Below, one piece after another: positions 7,801-16,578 of a DNA stretch of 64,000 bases; within the stretch, counting starts at the first letter, position 1, and each line of letters starts with the position of its first letter. Under the pieces are notes generated by a model that did not search any database, was not told the DNA's origin, and saw only the letters and a list, made by a program, of their open reading frames with translations. Source of the stretch: Owenweeksia sp. (lineage in GTDB: Bacteria > Bacteroidota > Bacteroidia > Flavobacteriales > Schleiferiaceae); contig NZNV01000013.1 of the NCBI GenBank assembly GCA_002695025.1, positions 41,559 to 105,558 of the forward strand. Direction: 5' to 3'. A program made the position numbers and the translations under genes.

Positions 7801-10150
7801 TTGTAAAGGGTTGTGTGGTGGCGGTAAGCAGCGTACCATTGCCAGGGGTAAAACCTACCGGGCCATATTCCACATTCCAGAAAGAGGCAGTTCCTCCAGG
7901 AAGCCAGTTGAGGGTAATACTGTTATTGGTAGTTGCCGTAACCACCAGGTTTTGTGATTTGGGGCAGGACGGGGCCTCACCTACATTGAGATCATCAATG
8001 GCTATTTGCGAAGCGGTACCCGATGCTAAAGACCTGGCCCGGAATTCCACAACAATCGTATCACCGGTATACGCTGAAAGATCAATAATGACCTCATTCC
8101 AGGGATCACTTTTAGCGGATTGCTGCTGCCCACTGATCGTACGTTCAAGATTCCACACACCATTGCCGGTGGATATGCGAACCTGCAGAGATAAAATATC
8201 TGATCCGAACATGTGGTACCAGAAAGTCAGCTGCGGATCGGTAAGTGCGGTGAGGTTAATTAAGGAACTCTGGAGATTGGTGACCCGGTTAGGGCTATTC
8301 ACTACTCCACCTATGGCCTGGGCAAATACATATTTACCACTGGAATTACCAAAGGTGTGGTCAAAATCAGGACCGGTATTGAAAGGTGAAAAAGTAGGTG
8401 GTCCTCCTTTCCATACATAATTGATAAGATTGTCCCTCCGCCAGCATGAATTAATGGTACCCGTATCGTTAAAAAATATTCCGGGACTGTAGGCTACACC
8501 TTGAAAATCGCGGGTATAGGGAGTTCCGAAAGCCGCACATCTGGTCTTAATTCGCAAGGGTCCCTGCCAAAGTGAAACATTACCCGGACCACAACTGTCA
8601 CGGATATATACATCGTAGGAAGTGGCCGGGGACAAGCCGCCCAGGATACCTGGGTTCGAACTTACGGAACTTATGGTACCCGTTCCCGGAATAAACCCGG
8701 GAGGTCCGTGTTCTATCTGCCAGTTGGAAGCTCCCCCGGTGGTCCAACCCAGAGTAGCCCGGTTGGTCCAGATGAATATTTCCTCCAGGTTTTGTGGTCT
8801 GGGGCATATAGGAGCTTCATGTATGCTAACATCATCAATGGCTACATCTCCATTGGTTCCAAAATTAGTCTGGGTTACCGTAAATCGCAGTTTTACCGTA
8901 GCATTGGCGTAGGCAGCCAGGTTTACGATAACCTCTTTCCAGGGATCGGTTTTAGCGGTTTGCAGTTGCCCTGTACGATTAAAGATATTAGTCCAGGTAC
9001 CACCATTGTTCTGACTGATCTCCACATCCAGTTGATCTACGTTAAGGCCGAACATATGGTACCAGAAAGTGAGTTCAGGTACCGTAAGAGCAGAGAGATC
9101 AACCAGCGGGGACTCTATACGCGCTACCATAGGCAAGGCACCAAAGGTTTTTGCTTCACTGAAAATGTATTTGGCACTTCCGGTTGTATGATCACCACTT
9201 GGCCCGGTGAAATTAGACGAAAAAACAGGGGGGCCTGTTTTCATCAGGAATCCGTTATTCCAGTTTCGCAACCAGCAGGTATCTATAGTTCCATTACTGT
9301 TGAAATTAGGGCCAGCGGACCAGGTTCCCGAGTCAAAATTTTCGGTCCAGGGAGCCATAACGGCCGAACACCCCGTTTGGAAACTTTTCATACTGGTCCA
9401 TATACTTACATCTCCTACTCCGCAACTGTCCCTCACTCGGAACTCGTAAACCGTTTGTGGAGAAAGTCCGTTAAGTGTAAAGGGATTGGTACTTACGGGG
9501 ATCAGTGTACCAGTGCCCGGAGTAAAACCAGCCGGTCCGTATTCAATTTGCCAGTTGCTGGCACCCCCGGTAGTCCAGCTTAGATCTACCGAATTAGCCT
9601 GTATATTACTTACCGCAACATTGTTGGGGCGGAAACAGCTAGGAAGAGGAATATGGTGTACCGTTACCGTCCAGCTGTTGTTCTTAATACGGTTTACCTG
9701 TGTATTACAACTGGGAGTGGTGGAAAAGGTACGAAAGGCATGAAGATTAAAATCGAGCCCCCCTGCCGGTGCCACACCATTGGCTATATCAATATTAGCC
9801 CGGTTGTAAACAAACACTCCCGCTGAATTTACTGGCGGACCGGAAGATATACTCTTTTCCTTAAGGCCTGTAGTAGCACATTCCAAATAGGAGAACTGCT
9901 CAGACATCCAACCAGAACCCAGGGCTTCACCTCCATAGGTAACGCTTACCGATACTACATACCGGCCGGCAGGAACGCCCACATTCAGGGTTCCGAAACA
10001 AGCGGATTCATTGGACGTATCTTTAGTAGCAGTCGTAGAAAACTCCGTTTCAATATGACCAGCGGTGAAAGTAGCCGAAGTAGTTGTAACCTGAGCATTG
10101 GTTGTAAAGCAAAAAAGAGCACCAATAAAAACGGATAAAAGTGTCCTCAT
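4814..10150 (-). CDS. very large T9SS type A-sorted surface protein with Fn3, MAM/lectin-like and PKD repeats
   Basis: This 1778-residue exported protein starts with a signal peptide (about 1-20, ending TNAQ). A unique region follows to about 168. Then come four near-regular units of about 277 residues, each a fibronectin type III domain (ending in the recurring RDSCGVGDVS motif) plus a concanavalin/MAM-like domain carrying FWYHMFG (FWYFMFG in the last). A fifth Fn3 lies at about 1280-1370. Four PKD domains (about 1373-1685) show the WDFGDG/YGDG core. A type A sorting domain (from about 1692, VEVYPNPVDDKLLI) ends the protein. The architecture implies T9SS export and surface attachment, with a likely role in adhesion or polymer binding; the ligand is unknown. 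The gene stands alone on this strand, with a 163-bp divergent region before the DUF4159 gene. Confidence 0.87.
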   Translation of the reverse strand: MRTLLSVFIGALFCFTTNAQVTTTSATFTAGHIETEFSTTATKDTSNESACFGTLNVGVPAGRYVVSVSVTYGGEALGSGWMSEQFSYLECATTGLKEKSISSGPPVNSAGVFVYNRANIDIANGVAPAGGLDFNLHAFRTFSTTPSCNTQVNRIKNNSWTVTVHHIPLPSCFRPNNVAVSNIQANSVDLSWTTGGASNWQIEYGPAGFTPGTGTLIPVSTNPFTLNGLSPQTVYEFRVRDSCGVGDVSIWTSMKSFQTGCSAVMAPWTENFDSGTWSAGPNFNSNGTIDTCWLRNWNNGFLMKTGPPVFSSNFTGPSGDHTTGSAKYIFSEAKTFGALPMVARIESPLVDLSALTVPELTFWYHMFGLNVDQLDVEISQNNGGTWTNIFNRTGQLQTAKTDPWKEVIVNLAAYANATVKLRFTVTQTNFGTNGDVAIDDVSIHEAPICPRPQNLEEIFIWTNRATLGWTTGGASNWQIEHGPPGFIPGTGTISSVSSNPGILGGLSPATSYDVYIRDSCGPGNVSLWQGPLRIKTRCAAFGTPYTRDFQGVAYSPGIFFNDTGTINSCWRRDNLINYVWKGGPPTFSPFNTGPDFDHTFGNSSGKYVFAQAIGGVVNSPNRVTNLQSSLINLTALTDPQLTFWYHMFGSDILSLQVRISTGNGVWNLERTISGQQQSAKSDPWNEVIIDLSAYTGDTIVVEFRARSLASGTASQIAIDDLNVGEAPSCPKSQNLVVTATTNNSITLNWLPGGTASFWNVEYGPVGFTPGNGTLLTATTQPFTIGSLSPNTAYDFYVRDSCGVGDVAVWTGPATDSTECNPVSAPWTENFEGTAFLPVPFAAGSIASCWNRTVTGNYIWTPGQGGTQSFGTGPDVDHTLGTSSGKFIYSEALFGVAQSISGWLETPLIDLTPLTVPEFSFWYHMFGAEIDSLVVEVSDGVSWNHEYSRVGQQQASNAAAWEEAILDLGSYAGDTIQIRFTAYKNGTFAQTVDIALDDLDIHEKPSCAKPSDLTVVGVSSGNVTLAWVTGGASDWQIEYGPNGFTPGSGTIINVNTNPFAITGLTPSTTYDFYVRDSCGVGDVSAWRGAVTTTTECLPTPAPWSEDFDGSDFIAAINFADTGTINTCWDRYPVTDYFWIPGPGPFLSIATGPSADHTSGSGKFMFTETNGFPPNLPFVTHLETPLIDLSPLSTPQLSFWYFMFGNAIGNLIVEVDNGSGYTSLQTISGAQQTSQSEPWLQSILDLSAYAGDTVQIRFKVSKSVNSTVSDVAIDDVVIDDNLLCDPPTALSIGGITTDSAEVNWNATTTGSNLVYYDQAAGPGSAVTLTDVTSPHILFGLNPNTTYVVMVFDSCAAPVFTSDTIADTISTLPCPVLISDFNYTSNELDVNFDGSLSTNADSLMWLYGDGNFASGTTSSHTYGAAGTYTVTLLSWSNCGLTDTLVQDIEVCDTLSASLASTDAFLTVNYDASASLNPDSLYWDFGDGNWSNAVQPVHNYAASGIYTVWLYTYNNCGVADSTTLNVQVCDTLLGSFSYVQDGDSVFFDGSASKGYNLLQWDFGDGTIGGAAVTSHIYSSSGTFTVTLTVQNECGDVQTVTQTIQMCQPAVPIWTYTIVGTTTAGMEVQFDASASLNASIYEWDFGDGSNVTGPVFPTHTYTIPSLTYRVTLTVRNNCGEKSSHGYRLSEIGLEEFDELHKVEVYPNPVDDKLLISWNPQYTSPEEVLLWSVQGKQLMKEVLEAENLEQGSLEWDLYGLPEGVYIINLRGMDLDIRESLLIQH
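6311..9640 (-). repeat. four tandem Fn3 + MAM-like coding units, about 830 bp each
   Basis: The start of each Fn3 block recurs at about 9640, 8805, 7965, 7140 and 6310, a spacing of roughly 825-840 bp. Landmark motifs recur in step: the FWYHMFG codons near 9050, 8215, 7380 and 6545, and the RDSCG codons near 9425, 8590, 7745 and 6915. DNA identity between units looks moderate, so these are diverged duplications rather than fresh copies. Boundaries are approximate. Confidence 0.8.
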
Positions 10151-10209
10151 AAGTTTAGCATTCGATTGTCAGAGATAAGGGTTGACCCTCTAAAGTTATT
10201 ATTTTTGAA

Positions 10210-10229
10210 TCAATTAGCCACCTAATTGA
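10210..10229. promoter_or_regulatory. perfect inverted repeat in divergent promoter region (candidate operator)
   Basis: TCAATTAG-CCAC-CTAATTGA is an exact 8-bp inverted repeat with a 4-nt spacer. It lies between the divergently transcribed adhesin gene (start 10150) and the DUF4159 gene (start 10314), in AT-rich DNA. No T-run follows on either strand, so it is not an intrinsic terminator. It could be a binding site for a dimeric regulator; which one is unknown. Confidence 0.35.
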
Positions 10230-10300
10230 AAAATTTGATGTTGATACAGAACTTTTAGGAGAGGTGTACAAAAGATCAAAACGGTAATAGCATATTACCT

Positions 10301-10308
10301 TAACTTTG
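10301..10308 (+). promoter_or_regulatory. TAACTTTG -7 element five bases before an ATG (possible leaderless start)
   Basis: TAACTTTG fits TAnnTTTG exactly and is separated from the ATG at 10314 by only five bases. Transcription would begin at or beside the start codon. A TTTG -33 box is not evident at 19-nt spacing. The ATG is well supported because it opens a good signal peptide. Confidence 0.45.
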
Positions 10309-10313
10309 TCGGT

Positions 10314-10985
10314 ATGCGAACTTTTTCCATTATTGCCTTGGCTATTCTCACCGGGTTTGGAACGTTTTCCTTTAAACCTGTACCCTACTCCCTGCAAATA
10401 GCCGTTTTAAAATACAATGGGGGTGGCGACTGGTATGCTAACCCCACTTCCCTAACTAACCTGGCGGCATTTTTCAATCAAAATCTGAACGCTTCGGTTG
10501 ACCCGGATTACGAAATTGTAGAAGCCGGTTCCTCAGATATTTTCAGCTATCCCTTTGTACACATGACGGGGCATGGCAACGTGGTGTTTTCAGATGCCGA
10601 GGCCCGCAACCTGCGCGAGTATCTCCAGGCCGGAGGCTTTTTACACATTGATGATAATTACGGCATGGATAAGTTCATACGCCCCGAGCTGAAAAAGGTA
10701 TTTCCCGAATACGAACTACAGTCAGTACCGGCCAGCCATTCCATTTATCACCAGCATTTTGACTTTCCACAAGGCCTCCCCAAGATCCATGAACACGATA
10801 ATAATCCGCCCCAGGCTTACGGTATTTTCCACGAAGGAAGGATGGTCGTGTTCTATACCACTGAATCTGACCTGGGAGACGGCTGGGAAGACCAGGAAGT
10901 GCATAATGACCCGGCCGAAGTACGCCTGAAAGCCCTGCAGATGGGTTCTAATATCCTTCAATACGTTTTTACGGCTACCCCATGA
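10314..10985 (+). CDS. exported DUF4159 domain-containing protein
   Basis: This 223-residue protein has a short N-terminal signal-like hydrophobic stretch (about 1-20). The rest is a DUF4159 domain beginning with QIAVLKYNGGGDWYANP and containing MTGHGNVVFSDAEARNLREYL and GGFLHIDDNYGMDKFIRPELKKVFP. The domain resembles a class I glutamine-amidotransferase-like flavodoxin fold, but its function is unknown. The C-terminal part ends normally, without a sorting domain, so it is probably periplasmic. The stop overlaps the start of the AI-2E-family transporter gene by 4 bp (ATGA), so the pair is co-translated. A -7 box directly abuts the start codon. Confidence 0.8.
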   Translation: MRTFSIIALAILTGFGTFSFKPVPYSLQIAVLKYNGGGDWYANPTSLTNLAAFFNQNLNASVDPDYEIVEAGSSDIFSYPFVHMTGHGNVVFSDAEARNLREYLQAGGFLHIDDNYGMDKFIRPELKKVFPEYELQSVPASHSIYHQHFDFPQGLPKIHEHDNNPPQAYGIFHEGRMVVFYTTESDLGDGWEDQEVHNDPAEVRLKALQMGSNILQYVFTATP

Positions 10986-12097
10986 GCAGCGGTATCCGCC
11001 AGATCATAAAGATACTGGTAGCCATTACCCTTTTGGCTGCGCTGGTATACGGAATATGGATCATCCGGTCTGTGATCATTTACGTACTGATTTCCGCAGT
11101 AATAGCCCTCATTGGCAAACCGGTGGTAGACCGGCTTACCGACAAAAAGTGGAGATGGATAAAACTTAACCGTACCATGGCTGCTGTCGTAACCCTCTTT
11201 ATTATCATTGGTTTGTTCGGAGGCATCATGAGCATTTTTATCCCTTCCCTTATTAGTGAACTGGCTGTTCTTTCACAGCTCAACGTAGAAGAGCTTTTCG
11301 CCAGCCTCGAAGAGAATATGTCCCAGTTTGAACGGTTCCTGCACCTCCAACCGGCAGCAAGGGAAAACTCCAACGGTGTGGTAGAGGAAGCCGTACAGAA
11401 ATTCTTGAACTTCGATAATATTACCAATACCTTCTACGGCTTACTGGGCGGGCTGGGAAATATCCTTTTTGCCATTTTCAGCATCCTTTTTATAACCTTC
11501 TTCTTCATGAAGGAGGAATTCCTGTTTCGCAATATCGTGCTGGCCCTGGTACCCGACTCATTTGAAGGTCGTATCATCAATATTTCACCGCGCCTGAAGA
11601 AAGTACTATCCCGTTATTTTGCCGGTATCCTTATACAAATCACCCTCATTACCCTATTAATATCGGTGGGTCTTTACTTTATTGGTTTTGAGAATTTTAT
11701 TGCCATTGCCTTCTTTGCCGGCCTTATGAATATCATCCCCTACATCGGGCCGCTCATCGGCATGGCCTTCGGGCTTATCCTGGGATTGTCCACCAACTTC
11801 ACCGCTGAACTCAGCATGGAGCCCATACCGCTGGCACTGATGATCATCGGGGTTTTCGGGCTGGTGCAGCTTATCGATAATTTTATTTTGCAGCCGGTCA
11901 TCTTTTCCAACAGTATAAATGCCCACCCGCTGGAAATATTCCTGGTGATCTCCATTGCTGCCGTTATCGGGGGCATACCGGGTATGATTGTGGCGGTACC
12001 CACCTATAGTGTACTGCGGCTGTTGGCGCGTGAATTCTTTCCTAATGTAAAGTTCATACGGAGACTTACCCAAAACCTGCAGCCCATTGACGGTTAG
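10982..12097 (+). CDS. AI-2E family transporter (putative inner-membrane permease)
   Basis: The 371-residue protein is highly hydrophobic, with about seven or eight membrane segments in the layout of the AI-2E transporter family (PF01594 type). There is a paired N-terminal hairpin (about 10-35 and 60-85), a soluble loop (about 95-145), and then a membrane block with the conserved FAGLMNIIPYIGPLIGM segment at about residues 240-260. Members include the E. coli TqsA autoinducer-2 exporter and sodium/proton antiporters, so the substrate cannot be assigned. It sits between the DUF4159 gene (4-bp overlap) and the THUMP-like methyltransferase (11-bp overlap). Confidence 0.82.
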   Translation: MSSGIRQIIKILVAITLLAALVYGIWIIRSVIIYVLISAVIALIGKPVVDRLTDKKWRWIKLNRTMAAVVTLFIIIGLFGGIMSIFIPSLISELAVLSQLNVEELFASLEENMSQFERFLHLQPAARENSNGVVEEAVQKFLNFDNITNTFYGLLGGLGNILFAIFSILFITFFFMKEEFLFRNIVLALVPDSFEGRIINISPRLKKVLSRYFAGILIQITLITLLISVGLYFIGFENFIAIAFFAGLMNIIPYIGPLIGMAFGLILGLSTNFTAELSMEPIPLALMIIGVFGLVQLIDNFILQPVIFSNSINAHPLEIFLVISIAAVIGGIPGMIVAVPTYSVLRLLAREFFPNVKFIRRLTQNLQPIDG

Positions 12098-13262
12098 CGA
12101 ATTATCTGCTTTTATCCAAACTAAGGAAGCCCAGGAATTTATCCGTGAGAACCGCGATAAAGACCCTTTGCAGCTTATCCTCCAAAGTGCCCGGATTCCC
12201 TGGAAAAAGGAACTGGCTTCCCAGATTGCCTGGCGGCAGAAACTGGCTCGCAAACTACCGGAATGGACCTCTCACCCCACCGTCTTATTCCCCGGAGGAG
12301 TAAGTACGGAGCAATCCAGTTCAGAAGCTACTGCCCGCTTAAAAGCGAGCCTTATCCAGGGAAGGGAACTACTGGACATTACCGGGGGGATGGGGGTGGA
12401 TACTTTTTACCTTTCCGAAGGCTTTAAAAGTGCAACCTATGTGGAGCAACAGGAAGACCTGGCCCATATAACGGCTCATAATTTTCGTCAATTGGGCAAA
12501 ACCCAGCTTGAAGTGCAGCAGGGAGATGGCCTGGATTTTTTAAAAGTCAGCTCCGCAGACGTGGTATACGCTGACCCTGCCCGCAGGGATGAGGATAACC
12601 GAAAAATGGTATCCCTGGATTCCTATGAGCCTAACCTTATCCCCCATCTGCATCTGCTTACCCTGAACCAACGTGTTACCTTTATAAAGACCAGCCCCAT
12701 GCTGGATATTAGCCAGGCCTGCAGCCAATTAAAAAGCGTGGCAGAAGTCTGGGTGATCAGCTACCGCAATGAGTGCAAGGAAGTGATCTATAAGCTGCAA
12801 GGTGGTGCAGAGATACCGCTTATCAAAACCTACAACATACTCACAGATGGGAGTATCAGCAACTTCAATTTTGAGATGGGATCCTCCGCCAGCGCAGAGT
12901 TTACCGATAAGCTATCCACTTACCTTTTTGAACCCAATGCCAGCATCCTGAAGGCGGGAGGTGCGGATGCCCTGGCACAACATTTTAAAGTAGCCAAACT
13001 CCACCCCAACAGTAATCTACTTACCCACTCCGAGCCACTACCTGATTTTCCTGGCAAGACCTTTACCATAAAACAGGAATTTAAGCCCTACGATCCATCC
13101 CTCAGAAAAGGTCGTTTCAACATCATTTCCCGGAATTATCCGGACAATGCCGAAAAAATAGGTAAATCCTTAAAGATCAAGCCCTCCGGCAACCAATATC
13201 TTATAGCCACACAAACCCTTAGCGGACGTTACGTGTTCATTATTGCAGAGTGGGTACATTGA
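12087..13262 (+). CDS. THUMP-like domain class I SAM-dependent methyltransferase
   Basis: The 391-residue protein apparently starts at TTG within the last 11 bases of the transporter gene; no upstream ATG is available. It has a Rossmann methyltransferase core: the SAM-binding glycine motif LDITGGMGVDTFYL (about 95-108), an acidic residue after strand 2 (YVEQQ), and the catalytic-site-like VVYADPARRDE (about 155-165). The C-terminal ~90 residues match the THUMP-like domain seen at the end of this Bacteroidota family. It probably methylates a nucleic acid, likely rRNA or tRNA, but the substrate is unknown. Confidence 0.75.
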   Translation: MTVSELSAFIQTKEAQEFIRENRDKDPLQLILQSARIPWKKELASQIAWRQKLARKLPEWTSHPTVLFPGGVSTEQSSSEATARLKASLIQGRELLDITGGMGVDTFYLSEGFKSATYVEQQEDLAHITAHNFRQLGKTQLEVQQGDGLDFLKVSSADVVYADPARRDEDNRKMVSLDSYEPNLIPHLHLLTLNQRVTFIKTSPMLDISQACSQLKSVAEVWVISYRNECKEVIYKLQGGAEIPLIKTYNILTDGSISNFNFEMGSSASAEFTDKLSTYLFEPNASILKAGGADALAQHFKVAKLHPNSNLLTHSEPLPDFPGKTFTIKQEFKPYDPSLRKGRFNIISRNYPDNAEKIGKSLKIKPSGNQYLIATQTLSGRYVFIIAEWVH

Positions 13263-13353
13263 TCAAAATCACGGGATCAGCCTTTAAATAATTCACTCCA
13301 AAACCAACCGGCCCAGTCTTATATTATTGATACCTTTAGGGGTTGGAATAGAA

Positions 13354-16300
13354 ATGAGGAACTTTGCCAGCATATTGCTTATCCTTACGGGGATCTCCTT
13401 ATCCCTTTACGGGCAGGATTCTCATGCGCTTTTCATAAAGAATGACGGGCAATGGTCTTCAGATTTCAACTATCGGCTACGCCTTAATTCCGGAGATGTT
13501 TTTTTTGAAGATAACGGCTATACCATCTCGCTCCATAATGCGGATGATTTTCACCATCACCACGATGAACCCGGCCCCAAATCCAAGCAGGAGGAATTAC
13601 TGAAAAGGCACGTTGTTAAGGTGAAATTCCTGTACGCCAATCCTTTTCCACAAATACAAGGGGCCGCAAAACGTTCGTTCTACCACAATTACCTTCTGGG
13701 CAATGATCCTTCACAGTGGCGGGCATCCGTTCCTGTGTACCAGCAGCTCAATTACCTGGACCTCTACCCGGGGGTAAATGTTCGATTCCGGGGAAAAGGC
13801 GGTAATCTCAAATACGATTTTCACCTGGCCCCCCACGCAGACCCCCGGCTATTACAAATGCAGTACCAGGGTGCGGATATGCTTTCCATCAACAAAGGCC
13901 ACCTTTTGATCCAGACCAGCCTGGGCACACTGCAGGAGTTTATTCCCGAGGCTTACCAGGTGATCAAGGGACAAAAAATAAACATCCCCTGCTCCTACAC
14001 CCTCGTCAACCATATTGTTAAATTCAAGCTGGGCCCGTACAATCCCGAACATGAACTTATCATTGATCCTGAACTTGTGTTTTCTTCCTTTTCCGGAAGT
14101 TCAATAGACAACTGGGGTTTTACCGCCACTTTTGACCACGAGGGTAATTTGTATGCCGGTGGTATTACCTTCGGTTTGGGTTACCCTACTTCCCCCGGTG
14201 CTTATCAAGAGATATACAAAGGCGGGGATGTGGATATGTCCATCAGTAAATTTTCAGCCCTGGGCGATACGCTCCTGTACTCCACTTATGTGGGTGGTAC
14301 CGATAACGATGTACCCCACAGCCTGGTGGTAGACGATGATAATCAGCTTTTTATACTCGGCAACACCGGATCATCCAATTATCCGGTAAGCGGGCAGGCA
14401 CTTCAGGCAAACTTTAACGGGGGGCCACCACTGGCCCTGCGCTTCATGCGTTTCAACCACGGATCGGATATTGTGGTTACCAAACTAAGCGCGGATGGAA
14501 CAAAGGTTATGGCCTCCACCTTTTTAGGAGGTACCGAAAATGACGGGCTGAATACCGGCATCTTCCAGAATTACGGGGACAACTGCCGTGGAGAGATCAT
14601 TTATGCGGATAATAAAGTCTACCTGATCTCCAATACCCGGTCCAACCATATACCTCTTCCCAATGCCTTAAATGATTCCATACAGGGCGACCAGGATGCC
14701 CTGGTGGTTTGTCTTCAGAACGATCTTTCCTCTATAGTATGGGGAACTTATTTTGGAGGCCTTGGAGATGATGCCGGATACAGTATCAAACCAGATCAGG
14801 GTAACAAAGTGGTGATTGGTGGTGCTACCCGCAGTAACGACATTGATATCAGCCCACAGGCACATACTCCAAATGCCCAGGGCAGCATTGACGGTTACCT
14901 GGCCGTTTTTAACCGCCTTAACGGTAACCTTACGGCTTCCACCTATGTGGGAACCTCCGACCAGGATCAGGCATTCCTTATTGATATTGACAAGTTCAAT
15001 AATTTGTACGTGCTAGGCCAGACAGAAGGCCAGATGACCATGAGTGCAGGGATATACGGCACTCCCAATTCCCGGCAATTCATCAAGAAGTTTGATATGA
15101 ATTTAGCCACTGAAATATGGTCTACTACCATAGGCAGCGGGCAAGCGAAGGACGACCTTGTACCCACCGCCTTCCTGGTAGATGAATGCTTTAATATTTA
15201 CCTGAGCGGCTGGAATGGCCAATCCAACGTGCTCACCAATGGTGGGCCACCCCAGGGTAACACCCTGAATCTCCCGCTTACCAGTGATGCGCTCCAGTCA
15301 TCAACCGATGGCAGTGATTTTTACTTTATGGTATTGGAGCGTGATGCCAAAAGCCTGGCATACGCCACTTATTTTGGCGGAACTTCCAATGAGCATGTAG
15401 ATGGTGGTACCAGCCGTTTTGACCCCCATGGCACTATATACCAGGCGGTATGTGCTGGTTGCAGCCTGGAGAGCTTTCCCGTTACCCCGGGCGTGGTTTC
15501 TGAAACCAATAACAGTAATAACTGCAACCTGGGGGCTATCAAGCTGGATTTTGAAGCTACCGTAAGGGCTAAACCCGAGATTGATTTTATGAACGATACA
15601 GATACCATTTGCGATACTCTTTTTGTTCAACTGAGCAATAAAAGTATCAACGCACAGGTGTTCGAATGGGATTTCGGGAACGGTCTTACCTCATCAGAGG
15701 AAGAACCCACCACCTTTTATGATAATTTCGGGACTTATACCATACGCCTGATAGCTACCGATACTATTTGTGATATTGCGGACACCAACTTTATAGAGGT
15801 TGTTCACGACACCGGCATTTTCCTTGAATCAGGCTTCACCAGCGAGTACATCGGTTGCGATTCCGAGTTCAGGGCTCTGTTCACCAATACCTCTACAGGC
15901 TCACAGGCCTACCAATGGGATTTCGGGGACGGTGACTTTTCCCAGGAAACTGAACCCGAACACCTCTTCCAGGACACCGGGCTGTACATTGTATCACTTA
16001 CCGCTATCAATGTAAAGTGCAACAAATCCGAAACTTTTGTGGACACCCTCGTTTTCCAGGATACCAGCTCCATACCTGATCCCCTGGTGGAAGTTTCCCT
16101 CTGCGGAGATGGTTCGGTAGATATTGCCCTTGATAATGACCGTAGGCGTTACCGGTATAGCTGGGATTTCGGAAATGGTGTAACGGAAGAAAAACGCTAC
16201 CCCTCTTACCGGTACCAGGAGCCCGGAGTATATACGGTTTCCGTAGACATTAACGATACAGTTTGCAACAAGACCTACACGGTGGATTTCCCAATCGTAA

Positions 16301-16578
16301 TACAAGAAATCGTTACCGAAGTATTTATCCCTAACGCTTTCTCTCCCAACGGGGACGGCATCAATGAATCGCTCGAAGTATTTGGGAACCGCTGCGATGG
16401 CTCCAGTGAAATACACATTTTCAACCGTTGGGGCGAGGAGGTTTTCTTTTCAGACAAGCCTTTTGAAGAGTTCTGGGACGCTACCTACAAGGATGAGCCA
16501 GCTCCTATAGGTATATACACCTACCACCTCCGGAACGGCAAGGAAAATTACCGGGGCTCCATAACCCTCTTCCGTTAA
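13354..16578 (+). CDS. T9SS type B sorted protein with SBBP-like propeller and PKD domains
   Basis: I place the start at the ATG at 13354, which opens a clean signal peptide (MRNFASILLIL...LYGQ); an in-frame TTG lies 27 nt upstream. The 1074-residue protein has an N-terminal domain beginning LFIKNDGQW and including a His run HHHHDEP (near residue 67). A long set of beta-propeller-like repeats follows, with recurring YSTYVGGTDND/STFLGGTEND segments. Three PKD domains (about 745-985) show WDFGNG/WDFGDG. The ending is a gliding-motility-associated (type B) sorting domain (about 988-1074) with FIPNAFSPNGDGINE and IFNRWGEEVF. It is exported by T9SS; the binding target is unknown. Its stop overlaps the convergent hutH stop at the palindrome TTAA. 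Confidence 0.85.
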   Translation: MRNFASILLILTGISLSLYGQDSHALFIKNDGQWSSDFNYRLRLNSGDVFFEDNGYTISLHNADDFHHHHDEPGPKSKQEELLKRHVVKVKFLYANPFPQIQGAAKRSFYHNYLLGNDPSQWRASVPVYQQLNYLDLYPGVNVRFRGKGGNLKYDFHLAPHADPRLLQMQYQGADMLSINKGHLLIQTSLGTLQEFIPEAYQVIKGQKINIPCSYTLVNHIVKFKLGPYNPEHELIIDPELVFSSFSGSSIDNWGFTATFDHEGNLYAGGITFGLGYPTSPGAYQEIYKGGDVDMSISKFSALGDTLLYSTYVGGTDNDVPHSLVVDDDNQLFILGNTGSSNYPVSGQALQANFNGGPPLALRFMRFNHGSDIVVTKLSADGTKVMASTFLGGTENDGLNTGIFQNYGDNCRGEIIYADNKVYLISNTRSNHIPLPNALNDSIQGDQDALVVCLQNDLSSIVWGTYFGGLGDDAGYSIKPDQGNKVVIGGATRSNDIDISPQAHTPNAQGSIDGYLAVFNRLNGNLTASTYVGTSDQDQAFLIDIDKFNNLYVLGQTEGQMTMSAGIYGTPNSRQFIKKFDMNLATEIWSTTIGSGQAKDDLVPTAFLVDECFNIYLSGWNGQSNVLTNGGPPQGNTLNLPLTSDALQSSTDGSDFYFMVLERDAKSLAYATYFGGTSNEHVDGGTSRFDPHGTIYQAVCAGCSLESFPVTPGVVSETNNSNNCNLGAIKLDFEATVRAKPEIDFMNDTDTICDTLFVQLSNKSINAQVFEWDFGNGLTSSEEEPTTFYDNFGTYTIRLIATDTICDIADTNFIEVVHDTGIFLESGFTSEYIGCDSEFRALFTNTSTGSQAYQWDFGDGDFSQETEPEHLFQDTGLYIVSLTAINVKCNKSETFVDTLVFQDTSSIPDPLVEVSLCGDGSVDIALDNDRRRYRYSWDFGNGVTEEKRYPSYRYQEPGVYTVSVDINDTVCNKTYTVDFPIVIQEIVTEVFIPNAFSPNGDGINESLEVFGNRCDGSSEIHIFNRWGEEVFFSDKPFEEFWDATYKDEPAPIGIYTYHLRNGKENYRGSITLFR

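Noticed and set aside
7815..8420. 201-residue plus-strand frame inside the adhesin gene
   Set aside because: Antisense shadow of the same repeats; similar shadow frames recur in step with the repeat period.
8708..9583. 291-residue plus-strand frame inside the adhesin gene
   Set aside because: It is the complement of the Fn3/MAM repeats, has no family pattern, and the minus-strand frame has signal peptide, repeated domains and sorting domain.
6311..9640. Tandem array as a CRISPR or satellite
   Set aside because: Units are about 830 bp, in frame, diverged and encode folded domains; no short identical repeats with spacers occur.
10155..10397. 80-codon minus-strand frame opposite the DUF4159 start
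   Set aside because: It overlaps the signal-peptide codons of a well-supported gene and the divergent promoter region.
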